Below, in pieces: positions 20,286-29,918 of a DNA stretch of 32,314 bases; position 1 is the first letter of the stretch; the number at the start of each line of letters is the position of its first letter. Under the pieces are notes generated by a model. That model saw nothing but the letters and a program-made list of their open reading frames with translations. It was not told the DNA's origin and searched no databases. Source of the DNA: Chara braunii (taxonomy: Eukaryota > Streptophyta > Charophyceae > Charales > Characeae); contig BFEA01000006.1 of assembly GCA_003427395.1 (NCBI GenBank), forward strand, positions 5,411,489 through 5,443,802, written 5' to 3'. Both the position numbers and the translations under genes were made by a program.

Positions 20286-20576
20286 TTATTCCCGAAAATC
20301 TTCTGAGATTTCCCCTTGTTCAAACTCCTCTCCTTTCAACTCCTCATCAAATTCAAAGTCATCCCCCAACACTATCTCGTCTGCCTTTACTATCTCTTCT
20401 TTATTAACAGCCTGAACTTGCAGGAGTGAGTTGACAAGATAGTGTATTCTCCCCATTGTCAGCAGGTGCTGATCTTCCTGCTTCGTTCCTGCCTCAATTG
20501 TCGCTGGATCGTCATTCAATCTGTAGGTTTCTGCCAGAGCCAACTCCTCCATCCATTCTCCATTCGTTTCTCCCAT
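20286..20576 (-). pseudogene. RNase H to integrase connector, element 3
   Basis: About 96 codons, acidic (DEIVLGDDFEFDEELKGEEF), with no domain of its own. It begins in a frame one step off from the RNase H segment (the change lies near 20540-20576) and ends in TAA 20286-20288, after which the same frame leads into the integrase zinc-binding domain. Confidence 0.6.
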
Positions 20577-21472
20577 GGGTCCTCTTCAATGAAAGGCTTT
20601 AACACCAACCCATCGATCTTTACAAAAGTTGCTGGAGCGTACCTCATGGACTTCCCTCTCCTTGCATCCCTATCATTAACACTCAGTCTCCATGAATTCA
20701 CATGGAGATGCATATTATCTTCATCTAGGAATCCATCTACTGGTGGAGTCTCTTCCCTGGCATCTCCAGGCTTCTCCCACTCTATCCTGCTCAACCCATC
20801 AGCCCTGTTCTTGTTCCCTGGGATATGTTCCAATTGAAAATCGAACATCCAGATGTACGTGAGCCATCTGGCGATAGTAGGATCCGTGGGTGCGAAATTC
20901 TTGAGGGAATATACAAGGGTTGTTGGATCTATCCTTAGGACAAACCTTCTCCCATAGAGATAGTGCCTAAAGATACGCAGGCAGTGTAGCACGACCAAGA
21001 CGTCCTTTTTGAATTGGGAGTAGTTCCGCTCAGTAGTATTGAGGTTTCGACTCTCAAAACGCAAAGGTCTTTCTTTCCCTTCCAAATCTGCGTATATTAG
21101 GACTCCTCCCAGAGCGGTGGGCCCAACATCAGTTTCTATGATAAAGGGTCGCTCAGTAACAGCCCCATAATGAAGGACCCCTAACACAAGACCTCCTCCT
21201 TTAAATTCTTCCTTCAAACTTTTCACCACTTGTTCCTGCTTTTCTCCCCATTCCCATTCCTGATTCTTTCTAACCAGTTTCCTCACATGTTCAGTCTTAG
21301 CAGTGAACCTTTCGATGAAGATTCTCCAAAACCCGCACGTTCCAAGAAAACATCTCACTTTGCCGACATTCCTGAACGGTGTAGGCCATTCAAGGATCTT
21401 ATTTGTTTTCCTGGTGTCTGGACGACGACCTTGCTTGTTGCATACAAAGCCCAATATAGTAGCCTCACTCAT
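20516..21472 (-). pseudogene. Reverse transcriptase thumb/connection and RNase H, element 3
   Basis: Residues 1-60 match the end of reverse transcriptase (ILGFVCNKQGRRPD, FLGTCGFWRIFI). Residues 108-230 are RNase H with all four catalytic acids visible: Asp 115 (ETDVGPTALGG), Glu 148 (TTERNY), Asp 182 (LRIDPTTL) and Asp 225 (NRADGLSR). The domain degrades the RNA strand of the RNA-DNA hybrid during cDNA synthesis. The segment is in phase with the reverse transcriptase upstream but separated from it by TGA 21557-21559 and TAG 21515-21517. It loses frame near 20540. Confidence 0.9.
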
Positions 21473-21556
21473 GCAATGCCTGGACTTAGCTCCGCTAGCC
21501 GTAAGATTATACTCCTATAACAAATCGAGTATCTTCCTGAGATCATTGACATGATC

Positions 21557-22435
21557 TCAGACAAACTTCCTTATGCCAGGCGCAACCTCTTGCTCATCTT
21601 TCACCATTGGGCCTTTCACAGCTAGATCATCGATGTACGACTCAGTAATCTGCGGACTAATTGGTTGCATGACACTCACCATACTCCTTTGCACCATGGC
21701 TACCGCATTCGTCCATCCTTGGGATGCCACGTTCATGTGAATCAATCCCCTTGGAGTATGCATTGCTGTTATCGGCCTATCTGCCGGATATACTCGGAAC
21801 TGGTCATAACCGGAGTACAGATCTATGAGCGAGATAATGGACCTTCCAGCAGGGACTGTGTGAATTCGGATCATTCCTATCCAGTCCACATCCAACCTTC
21901 CCCTCTGCTCATCGTTGAAAGCATAGGCGCTGTGTTTTTCCTTCATTAAGTCAACTACTAACGCCCTCTCTTGCTTGGTTAAGAACTCAGTTTCACCAAT
22001 GATCAAGTTTTTCTCAGTCTCCTCGTTGATACGACAGGATTCAGCTTCCCATTTCTCTCTCGTTTGCCTAATCAATTCTCGTTCCTGCTCATAGTACACT
22101 CCCTCTTCATGTGTTACTAGGACCGGGACAGGGTGGGTTTTTCTGTCTACCGTCTTGTACCTCCTCTTTCCCCCTTGCTTGAGCCCACCCCTAAAAAAAT
22201 GCTGACCGCATGCTTGGGCATATGGCCCCTGCACTTTGTCCTCTCTAGGTTGTGGCCTGTACACCAATTCCATCCTTCCTCCTTCAGGGAAATCATACAA
22301 TTTGTCAGCCAAAGCCCGAATGGCCTCCGGTTCGCCATACGCGGACACCATGTACATTGCTTGGTCGATGTTGGTCAGACTCAAGGCTAAACCTCCACTT
22401 TCTTCTTCTTCCTTTTCCTCATCAGACCCCCCCAT
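21557..22435 (-). pseudogene. Reverse transcriptase with deleted fingers, element 3
   Basis: Residues 1-180 are a charged linker. Palm motifs A (LIDLYSGYDQF, Asp 205), B-region (TPRGLIHMNVASQGWTNA) and C (ESYIDDLAV, residues 267-270) are present. The sequence passes directly from IRIHTVPAG to RSIISLIDLYSG at residue 196 (about 21847); the fingers subdomain normally found between these two points, on the order of 70-90 residues, is missing without loss of frame. The enzyme could not be active. The upstream frame change from protease occurs at a run of seven G (plus-strand C, 22427-22433). Confidence 0.85.
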
Positions 22436-23040
22436 TCTAATTCTTTCCTCCTATTTTCAGATTCCTCAAAGGTATATGACCCAACATTGAGTCGGTTCTT
22501 CAAGCTATGAGGACCTAAATTTTTACAGGTGATGACCTCGAAGTTACCACACGCAGGATCACATAGAATTACGTACATGGTCCCATCATCCTTGTTCATG
22601 ATAAGGGACTCCGATCGTGACAAGAAGGACCTTCCTAGTAATATAGGAAGATCCAAGGTAGGCATGATGTAAAAACAGGATCGTACCCTGACGCTTCCTA
22701 TTTCCACAACCACATTTGAGGCAATCCCTATGTAACCTGACTTTCCACTAGCCCCATTGAGGTACCCTGAGTTCCTCCTGTCGATTTCCAACCCTAGTTT
22801 CTCAGCTGTTTCAACATTCATGATGTTCATTTCTGCTCCTGTGTCCACCATCCCGGGGCATCCTTTCCCTCTGATATTGACGTCTATGGATCCCGTCCCT
22901 ACAGACTTCCAATCCATTTTACTCCCGGCTACCGTCCAATTGGCCTCCTTAGGAATCAAGTCTCCCATCCTCACTGTTGCTACCCTCTTTCTTGCCAATT
23001 TCGCTTTTACTAGCTCCCTGAGCTTGGGCGCAGTCGCCAA
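22387..23040 (-). pseudogene. Aspartic protease of element 3
   Basis: Contains the retropepsin active-site motif MVDTGAEMNIM with Asp 66-Thr-Gly at 22837-22845, the following loop, and LPILLGRSFLS, the ILG-type hydrophobic strand near the end of the fold. The first 40 residues are basic (LRELVKAKLARKRV). It overlaps the gag frame by 31 bases in the -1 phase. It ends in a Lys-rich tail produced by frame loss at the G7 run. It would process the Gag-Pol polyprotein. Confidence 0.85.
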
Positions 23041-24825
23041 AATTCTTTCAAGTTCAACAATTCATTATGTCCCTCAATAAGCTTATTGACCAGGTTCTCG
23101 AGATCAACCCCTTCTTCAATCGATGTCTGGTACTTCCATTTTTTCTTTGATTTCTCCCTAACTGTTTCCTTTCCTCCTTTAGCATCAATCTTTCGTTTCT
23201 TAGCCTTCAACTCAGCTTGTTTGTCTTCTTCCTCCTTAGGTAACTCATCCTGTTCCTCTTCTTCCTCTTCCTCTATCTCAATAGAGGCTCCCTCTTGAGG
23301 TGGTACCGGAGCTTGTGCTGTTTCCTTTGGCGCATTTCCTCCTTTAGGTCTCCGCGAGGTATCAGGAACAAAGTTCCTTAGTGCCTGATAAGCGGCTTCT
23401 GGCCCAGCAGCCAGCGTGACCCTCAAAGCTCTAGGGTTAGGAGCCCTTGGTCCATCATCTTCTTTCCACTGACCCATCGTGAATACATGCGGCATTTTCA
23501 TTTCTAGGTTCCTCACCTCCTCGCAGATATCAGACATCTTTACATTTAATTTGTCCATCTTATCTATCATGTCTTCCACCCTTCCCAGGGTTTCCCTTGC
23601 CGACTCTCTGACTACATTATCTTCATCTGACTGGAGGTCAACCAGTGGCGTATTCTCTCCTTCCTCACTAATCTTCACTCCTTTCTTTAGTTGGTCACTT
23701 AGTTCGTCAACTTTTTCTACCCAAACAAAAGGATCCTCTTTCTCCTGCCATATACGAAACATGGCAAGGGCGCTTGGTCCAAGTCTTGCAACTTTAATGG
23801 CTTTTTTTCTCGTTCCCCCAGGGATGTTTGGGTCGATCTTGTCTCCTCTCTTATCGAATACATCCCCGTCGATACTTGATGTGATCAAGCCGTCATGTTC
23901 ATCCATCCTCCTAACATGACACCTTCTTACGGTATGTCCTTTTATCGTACAGTGCGTACATACGCACTCGCTATAGTCTATCCATCCTCTTCCGGCCCCT
24001 TGACCATTCCATTGCCCATCACTCCTTCCAAACCCTCTACCGTAATTCTGGTTATAGCCTTGACCGTACCTTTGGCCATAACCTTGACCAAAACCTTGGT
24101 TGTAACCTTGTCCAATTTGATTAAAATTCGACTGATTGTAGTTTTCAGTGTGATTACCTCCTTGATTTCCCCAATTTCCACCTTATCCACCATTTCCTCT
24201 TCCTCCGAATCCTCTCCCTCCATTGCCATTTCCTCTACCTCCATTTCTGCCCTTACCATGCCCTTGACCGTGCCTTTGTCCCTGAAATTGCCCTTGGTTA
24301 CCTTGCAGCGGTGGGGCCTGTTGTGGCATTCCTCCACTTGCTCCTTGCCCTTGGGATGGTCCCGCCCCGTCTCCTTGAACCTGGGGCAAGTTTCGGTTCA
24401 TCCCAATTTGACCAAAACCCGGCCATTGATTCCCGGGGTAATATCCCGGCCATGCCCCCATAGGAGCCACCACTGGCCATGGTCCAAATGGAGAAACCGG
24501 GGCTGATGCTCCTGCGACATTCGTTACCCCAGTCTGTTGTGAACTCTGTCCCTTTCCTGTCCCCTGTTTCTTTGGTGCCTGGTTTTGGTTTTGCTTTTGG
24601 GCCTTCTTAGCTTGTGTTACCACTTCAGTTTTTGCTTCCCCCTTACTTCCATCACTCTCCTCCTCATGTCTCCTCTTATTCGTCACTTGTTCAACTGCCA
24701 TTACTTTTCCCGACTCCACCTTGTCCTTCAATTCTTTTAGTTGAGTGACCATACTACTCAACACCCCTCCTAAGGCTGAGTCAGCTCCTTCCTTTTCCTC
24801 TCCATCTTCACTTGATGGTGGAATA
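23010..24825 (-). pseudogene. Nucleocapsid part of Gag with zinc knuckle, element 3
   Basis: One frame with a single TAA at 24183-24185. It begins with charged sequence, then a long Gly/Gln/Asn-rich stretch containing PWPVVAP and GYYPGNQWPGFG, then GYNQ, GYGQ and GRG repeats (about 23990-24180), then CTHCTIKGHTVRRC at 23919-23960, a perfect C-x2-C-x4-H-x4-C knuckle. The 300 residues after the knuckle include a heptad-like helix (about DMIDKMDKLNVKMSDICEEV) and an acidic-then-basic tail (EEEEEEQDEL, KAKKRKIDAK). It binds and packages element RNA. The unusually long tail after the knuckle leads into protease through a -1 phase change. Confidence 0.8.
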
Positions 24826-25384
24826 CCTGGTCTAGATCCCCGGACGCCAAATTTTTCTTTATCGTCTCCCAGGAAGTCTTTTTCCCCGGAGCCCCTCCCC
24901 GGGTCAGCTCCATAGTCTCATATCCTGAGAACTTTCCCAAAAAGATGACACACTGCATCTCTTCAGAAAGCCCTGACACTCGTTTCGCCATTTTCTCGAA
25001 GGCCGTTGCGAACGCCCCTATTGTGGTGAAGTCATTTCGGTTGACATTATAAAGTTGGTCGATCGTCAACAATCCATCTCCAAGCTTATATTTCCTTTGC
25101 ATCTCCATTTTGAAATTATTCCAGTTCCCTTGGGCATCGACCACAATCTGTTCAACGTTGGGGCGATATTCCCACCACACATATTCGAATAACTGGGCGA
25201 ATTTTTTTGTCGGCGTCAGTCGATTGAAGACTTGCTTTAGCAACTCAAGCTAGTGCGATACTCTTTCCCCTTGGAATGGAAAAATCTCTATCCGGGGTAG
25301 CTGAGACCGTCTGACATTTCTACTGTCCAGTAATCGTGCGATCTCGGCCACCGTTATGGGCTCTGCCCCATTTGCGTCTCCCAT
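24770..25384 (-). pseudogene. Gag capsid region of element 3
   Basis: The likely start is ATG 25384 (MGDANGAEPITVAEIARLL). A TAG at 25250-25252 interrupts the phrase RVSH-stop-LELLKQVFNRL, where Trp (TGG) would be normal for this family. The rest (FAQLFEYVWWEYRP, WNNFKMEMQRKYKL, FATAFEKMAKRVSGLSEEMQ, FLGKFSGY) is a standard retrotransposon Gag capsid pattern. The frame shifts near 24825, where the neighbouring frame gives GIPPSSEDGEEKEGADSALG and continues into the nucleocapsid part. Confidence 0.85.
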
Positions 25385-25672
25385 TTTCCCCGCTTGTTTT
25401 TAGCAAATTTGTGTTACACAGACAAAACGATGGTTGTTCAAATTAAATTTTTGCCCACCTCACTCTTTTTTTCCCTTTTAAATTTTTTCCCTTTTTATCC
25501 CATATACCATTCAAGACTCTCTGCATCTACATTTCTAGTTCATGATCCCTATCCTTCCTCATCAATCGGTACTTCCTAACTTTCATAACCAGCGTCCCTA
25601 TCTTGCTTCTAAGTACCCAAGTCCAACTTCTTTTGTCATCTTCAGACCTAAAATTGATTCAGGTCACCTTCC
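25385..25672 (-). other. Spacer between ORF B and gag, element 3
   Basis: About 290 bases, T-rich on the plus strand, no domain. The ATG of gag at 25384 is the first in-frame start at its edge. Confidence 0.4.
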
Positions 25673-26437
25673 TTACCATCCCATTCGTCCAACCTCTTCA
25701 GCGGACACCCAGTCGCCTGTCCAAGAATTATATACCATTCCGAACATTACGGGGATACTATTAGCATATGCCCTGATTTTTACTTCGGCCTTGAGCTTTT
25801 TCCAATACGTTTGCCTTGGTTCCATGAAATGAACGCGGACATAAGCGTTAACTATTGATAGGATTTCCTCGAAATCCCCACTAACCAATTTTGGCCCTAT
25901 CTCCAGATATAGGCAGTAGAGGGCCTCTGGTGTGAAAAATTTGCACCCTCCCTGGGGCGCCGCTCGAGCTGCTAAGGCCGCTTGCTCTACATTTACGTGT
26001 CCCTGGAAGACTTCATCTGAAAGAGTGGCTATTATATAATTGGTGGGGTAAACAAATTACGATGCCCACCTTGCTTCTATCATTGAAATCACTGGCCTGA
26101 ACTCCCCCCAACTTGTTTCTCGGACTTTCTCTTCAAGAATTGTCCCAGTGATTAGAATGTATCGTGATAAGGGCTGACTGTGCCCTATCGCCAGATTTAC
26201 TCCATGCATCCTCCACAGATGCGATGAAAGATACAATGTTGCTCGTACTATTATACTTTCTCGATCGAGGGTGCGTCCCATTTCAACCCATACAAATGCT
26301 TCCTGCCTGATTGAGGTGCCCCACCATGCGGTGATCTCCTCCTCTCTTTCGCTTTGGCCTCTAGGCAGGGACATTCTCAACCCTTGTGGCGTACGAACGG
26401 GGAGTTCAACGCCAAATTCCTGAATGGCATACGACAT
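25673..26437 (-). pseudogene. ORF B of element 3, second tandem copy of an unrecognised family
   Basis: The start is ATG 26437 (MSYAIQEFGVELPV), chosen because ORF A has the matching MPYAK at the same distance from the shared motifs. One frame runs about 254 codons with a single TAA at 26057-26059. Landmarks: GLRMSLPRG, AWWGTSIRQEAFVWVE, VRATLYLSSHL, then after the stop YIIATLSDEVFQG, LYCLYLEIGPKL, DFEEILSIVNAYV, YWKKLKAEV, IPVMFGMVYNSWTGDWV. No zinc knuckle, membrane segment or catalytic motif is apparent; the predicted character is a helical soluble protein. It lies between ORF A and gag. The function is unknown; a second capsid-like or accessory protein is one possibility. Confidence 0.7.
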
Positions 26438-26737
26438 TTTTGGGATGATCGTTGGTGACCTGAGCGATACAAAAATGAGAGACAAAAGGCACACAGTATT
26501 TATATGCAAGTCCTATTTGGAATTGACATATCCTCCCCCTATATTTTTCCTTTTTCTTTTGCCGACATAAACATTTCTACCCGAATCTTCTGACCTCCTC
26601 ATATCACACTCTTACCTCTCCTCAGTACTTATCCCTTCTTCTTCTTCAGATACTCACCGCTTCCGCTTAGTCTCATCTTTTTCTCTTTTCTCTCTACATG
26701 CTCTTCTTATTCTCTTGCCATCTTCTTCTGTCATTTC

Positions 26738-27512
26738 TAGAATACAAATCCTCTCTCTTCTTCTTCCATCTCTTCTACCGTAACCCAATCCCCAGACCAG
26801 AACTTATAGACCAACCCAAACATAGCGGGAATACCATCCACGCAGACTCCTGAGCGCACTTCCTCTTTCAGCTTTTCCCAGTACCCAAACCTTTCCTCCA
26901 TATGGTAGATTGAGCATATGCGTCGATGATGGATAAAATGTTGTTGAAATCACTTTCGGTTAGTTCGGGCCCCATCTCTAGGTACAAGCAGTAAATCATA
27001 TGAGGAGTGGAGAAGTCATACCCTCTATTATGTACTCTTAGTGCGGCTTCAGCGGCCAACTCCACCCTTGCTTGGCCATTAAACATCAAGTTGATAATGA
27101 AATCAGGGAATGTGGCTCTAATGTAACGAATCGGAAGGACAAAGTCCTTGGCCGGAAGCACTTTAACTTCCCTCCTAAACTCTCTCGCTTCCTGCCATTG
27201 ACTTTCTCGGATCCAAACATTGAGTGCAGCTTCCGCTATCACGATAAGTTGTAGTAGATACCCCTCTTCCCCTCGATTAAGACGACCTTGCCTTAAACAA
27301 GCGGACAGGTAAATAGTCACTCTCAATCTGCTGCATTCTTCTATCGTATCCCAACTTTCCTCTATCCACATAAATGCTTCAGCCCCTAACAAGTGGCCCC
27401 ACCACGTGTCGCAAAGTTCAGCCCTGCCTTTCCCTTTAGGCAGTGTCATTTCTAAACCATCATTGTTCCTAATGGGTGCCTCGACCCTGGACACCTACTT
27501 TGCATAAGGCAT
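26738..27512 (-). pseudogene. ORF A of element 3, first tandem copy of an unrecognised family
   Basis: The start is ATG 27512 (MPYAK), followed by TAG at codon 6 (27495-27497); ORF B has CAG (Gln) at that codon. The frame is then open to 26868 with landmarks GLEMTLPKG, TWWGHLLGAEAFMWIEE, RVTIYLSACL, AREFRREV, TFPDFIINLMFNG, IYCLYLEMGPEL, DFNNILSIIDAYA. It shifts near 26905, and the next frame supplies the expected tail YWEKLKEEV, IPAMFGLVYKFWSGDWV and an acidic EEMEEEE end, stopping at about 26737. Full length would be about 258 residues, equal to ORF B. The two are about 300 bp apart and clearly paralogous. The function is unknown. Confidence 0.7.
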
Positions 27513-27818
27513 CTTGATCAAATCCCGAAGACCTGTCACAAGGGCAAGCCAAAGGACAACTTATTCAATGTACTGCTCCAGTCACTAATTTTTGGGTACC
27601 CTTACTATGGAATGGCCTGACCTAAAAATAGGTACTTTTTTTTCGTAGCTTTCCTGGCATACCCCCTTTATTCTTTAGCTTCTCTTGATCTGACCTCAGT
27701 AAAGATCATGAGGATCCAAATTACCTTTCTCAATTCTACTCAGATGGATTTCCTAACGGCTTTCTTTTAGTCAGCGATGAGAGAACCTACCCTTACTCCC
27801 CTCCTCTAGATGACCCTT
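27513..27818 (-). other. Spacer between ORF 0 and ORF A, element 3
   Basis: About 300 bases without a coding frame or recognised motif. Confidence 0.4.
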
Positions 27819-28303
27819 TTATATATCAGGTACGAGATTAGTCCGCACATCTCTATTTGGCATAGGAAGAACAATGTTAGGGTGATACATAATCGGTGGT
27901 TCGTCGGTGTACTCTGAGATGTCACGGGAGGGTCAGGTACGTATGGCGGTGGAGGTGGAAGGGTAGGCTGGGGAGGTTGGGGAATTACGGCCAATTGCTG
28001 AGGGCGGCGTGCCATGGAAGACGATGGCGTAGGATATGGGCGTGATGAAAGTAGTTCAAATCGCGGCGGCGGAGCGTCATAATGTTGTTCATACTTATAA
28101 GAGTAATATGCCATTTTTTCGCGGGATGGCGTGCGCTCGCGAAAATCCTCTAGACGCCGGCGCAAACGCACTCCTTCCCATTTTTCCTCTTCCTCCTCTT
28201 CTTCTTCAGGCTCTGCCCTTTCCCTCGTTAAGTCAATCGGCCTTTCTGCCGCCTTTCCTTGTCATCCGCCTCTTCCTCTTCCAGCTCCAGTTCCGCGAGG
28301 CAT
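27819..28303 (-). pseudogene. ORF 0 of element 3: Arg/Gly-, Glu- and Pro-rich protein
   Basis: The start is ATG 28303, the first start after the primer-binding site that leads into this frame. It reads MPRGTGAGRGRGG, then TGA at codon 14 (28262-28264; CGA would fit), then IDLTRERAEPEEEEEEEEKW, an Arg-rich helix (VRLRRRLEDFRER), a Tyr-rich patch (YYSYKYEQHY) and a Pro-rich domain (PQPPQPTLPPPPPYVPDPP). Near 27930 a frame change occurs. The continuation in the adjacent frame (DISEYTDEPPIMYHPN ... LVPDI, stop at 27819) is hydrophilic and more natural than the hydrophobic tail in the current frame, so that tail is not evidence of a membrane segment. No family was recognised. Confidence 0.5.
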
Positions 28304-28800
28304 GGTGGAAAGCTTTACTTCAAGGAGTATCCTAAGTACCTAATTGAGGTAATGCCTAAAATTCAAAATACGTATAGTTACTAAGGAATATCAAAACTTA
28401 GATTTTCTACTTGATGTATGAATGATAGTAAGGAGTGTCACAATCATAAGGGATTTTTATAGAGATGAAACTTTTCAAAAGGTCTTGCAGCTTCTTATTA
28501 GGTCATTTGTTACGGACGATCTAATAAGCTCTCCTCCTAGTAGACAAAATGAACTAGTATTTTCCAAGGGGATGTACAAACTTAAACTTGCCAAGACGCT
28601 GTACAAGGTATTTCAACTTGTGCGTATCGTATTCCCAAGGCACCCCTTCCGATACTAGGCTCGTACCAATTTTCTATAGGCTTATTCCCTCTACCTAGTG
28701 AAGACTCATATACTATCCTACCCTTCTACTTGTCGTTTTGCTAGGGCTTAATTAACCAGGCCCAGGTCCGTTCTCATAGGACCTTGGCAGGCAACCGAAG

Positions 28801-28819
28801 GTCCCCGGCAACGGCGCCA
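28801..28819 (-). promoter_or_regulatory. Primer-binding site of element 3
   Basis: The minus strand reads TGGCGCCGTTGCCGGGGAC. This matches the land-plant Tat/Athila-type primer-binding site and differs by one base from that of element 2 over the shared 18 bases. The preceding GCGCGATAGG lacks the usual CA end of an LTR, so the exact LTR border is unclear. Confidence 0.85.
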
Positions 28820-29896
28820 CCTATCGCGCGCGGCGGTCCCGCACCCTGCTGGGAGAGCTGAACCTCACGGTCATGTCACGCAGTATTTATTTTCGAAGAA
28901 TCAACTTGTCACCACTCCAACCGTGCGCGCGGCCTATACCTCTCACGACGTCCCGCGACAGGTCGGAACGTCGCGAGGTACAACTTACCTCTACCCAAGG
29001 GGTTGTCACCACCCTTAGGTAGGCGTATCCCTCCTGAGCTATCGGCCCACGTATGAAGGCTTTTACATGCCTGAGTATAGGTAGGTCGGCCGAGGGCATT
29101 TGCTCGATCGCTGTAGCATAATATGGGGTACGCGCGGTAAGACACCTAGGACTGACCCGTTTGATATTCAGGTCGAACTTTGAGATGGTCGTCTACTTCC
29201 GCTTTTGTTCCCAAAACACCTTCTCCTTCTGACCTCTATGATCAACGTATCAAAAACAGAACCTTGTCACTACCAAAGATAATCTATTCCACTCAACGTA
29301 TGATTGATCATCAGATAATATATAAGACTCGATTATGAATATCGAGGTATTATCGCTGGGAACCCTTCCCACTTTCACAAGTGCTGAGCGTCCAAAACTC
29401 TTCAACAGATCAGGTCCAGTTCAAATCCAAACTCACGAAGAAAACAGACTTGCACAACATAATGCAAAGACAGTTCACATGCCATGCACTAACGGCGTCA
29501 ACCATCAACCATTGACATTGTCCCTTACTCCCCAAACCATGCATGACAACTCTATCTTTCCTGAGATGCAAGTCCAGCCCCCTCACATTTATTCAAAGGA
29601 CCCTTGAGAGTGACCAGGACCATTTAGGCGATGACCACAGGTGACAGTTTTACTGACCACAAGGTTTGACTTTAGATGTAGGTGTCAAGTCAAAGGAGGA
29701 AGAGTTCAATCGGCAACGACCGACCTGTTATCGAGTGATAACAGAAAATTGAGTCCTCTTTGTTGGACTTCTCCTTCAATTGCAGTAGATCAAAACATGG
29801 ACCTGCACACACACAGGTCAACAAAGATTCAACACCCCAACTTGATTTCCCACATATAGATATCTAAAGGTCAAGCCCTTAGATCCTGTCTGTGAG

Positions 29897-29918
29897 CTTT
29901 GGGATCAACATCCCAAAG
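29897..29918. repeat. Small hairpin
   Basis: CTTTGGGAT and ATCCCAAAG pair perfectly over 9 bp around the loop CAAC. No T run follows on the plus strand. Confidence 0.6.

Larger units (their letters stand above)
19583..28819 (-). mobile_element. Element 3: large Ty3/gypsy retrotransposon with extra ORFs before gag
   Basis: On the minus strand, in order: primer-binding site, ORF 0, ORF A, ORF B, gag, protease, reverse transcriptase, RNase H, integrase zinc-binding and core domains. The domain order (RNase H before integrase) is that of Ty3/gypsy. The element has about 1.8 kb of coding capacity between its primer-binding site and gag that ordinary gypsy elements lack; legume Ogre elements also have an ORF there. 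Many stops and frameshifts disable it, the reverse transcriptase has lost its fingers, and it is cut off after the integrase catalytic Glu, so the 3' end and 3' LTR are missing. Confidence 0.85.

Noticed and set aside
26057-26509. MHINTVCLLSLIFVSL as a signal peptide of ORF B
   Set aside because: The hydrophobic segment lies upstream of the start implied by comparison with ORF A, so it is probably untranslated leader.
27830-27930. Hydrophobic C-terminal tail of ORF 0 as a membrane anchor
   Set aside because: The adjacent frame gives a more natural hydrophilic continuation to a nearby stop, so the hydrophobic reading is probably a frameshift product.
29335-29607. 90-codon plus-strand frame
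   Set aside because: It is within LTR material, with no motif and no splice or promoter support.
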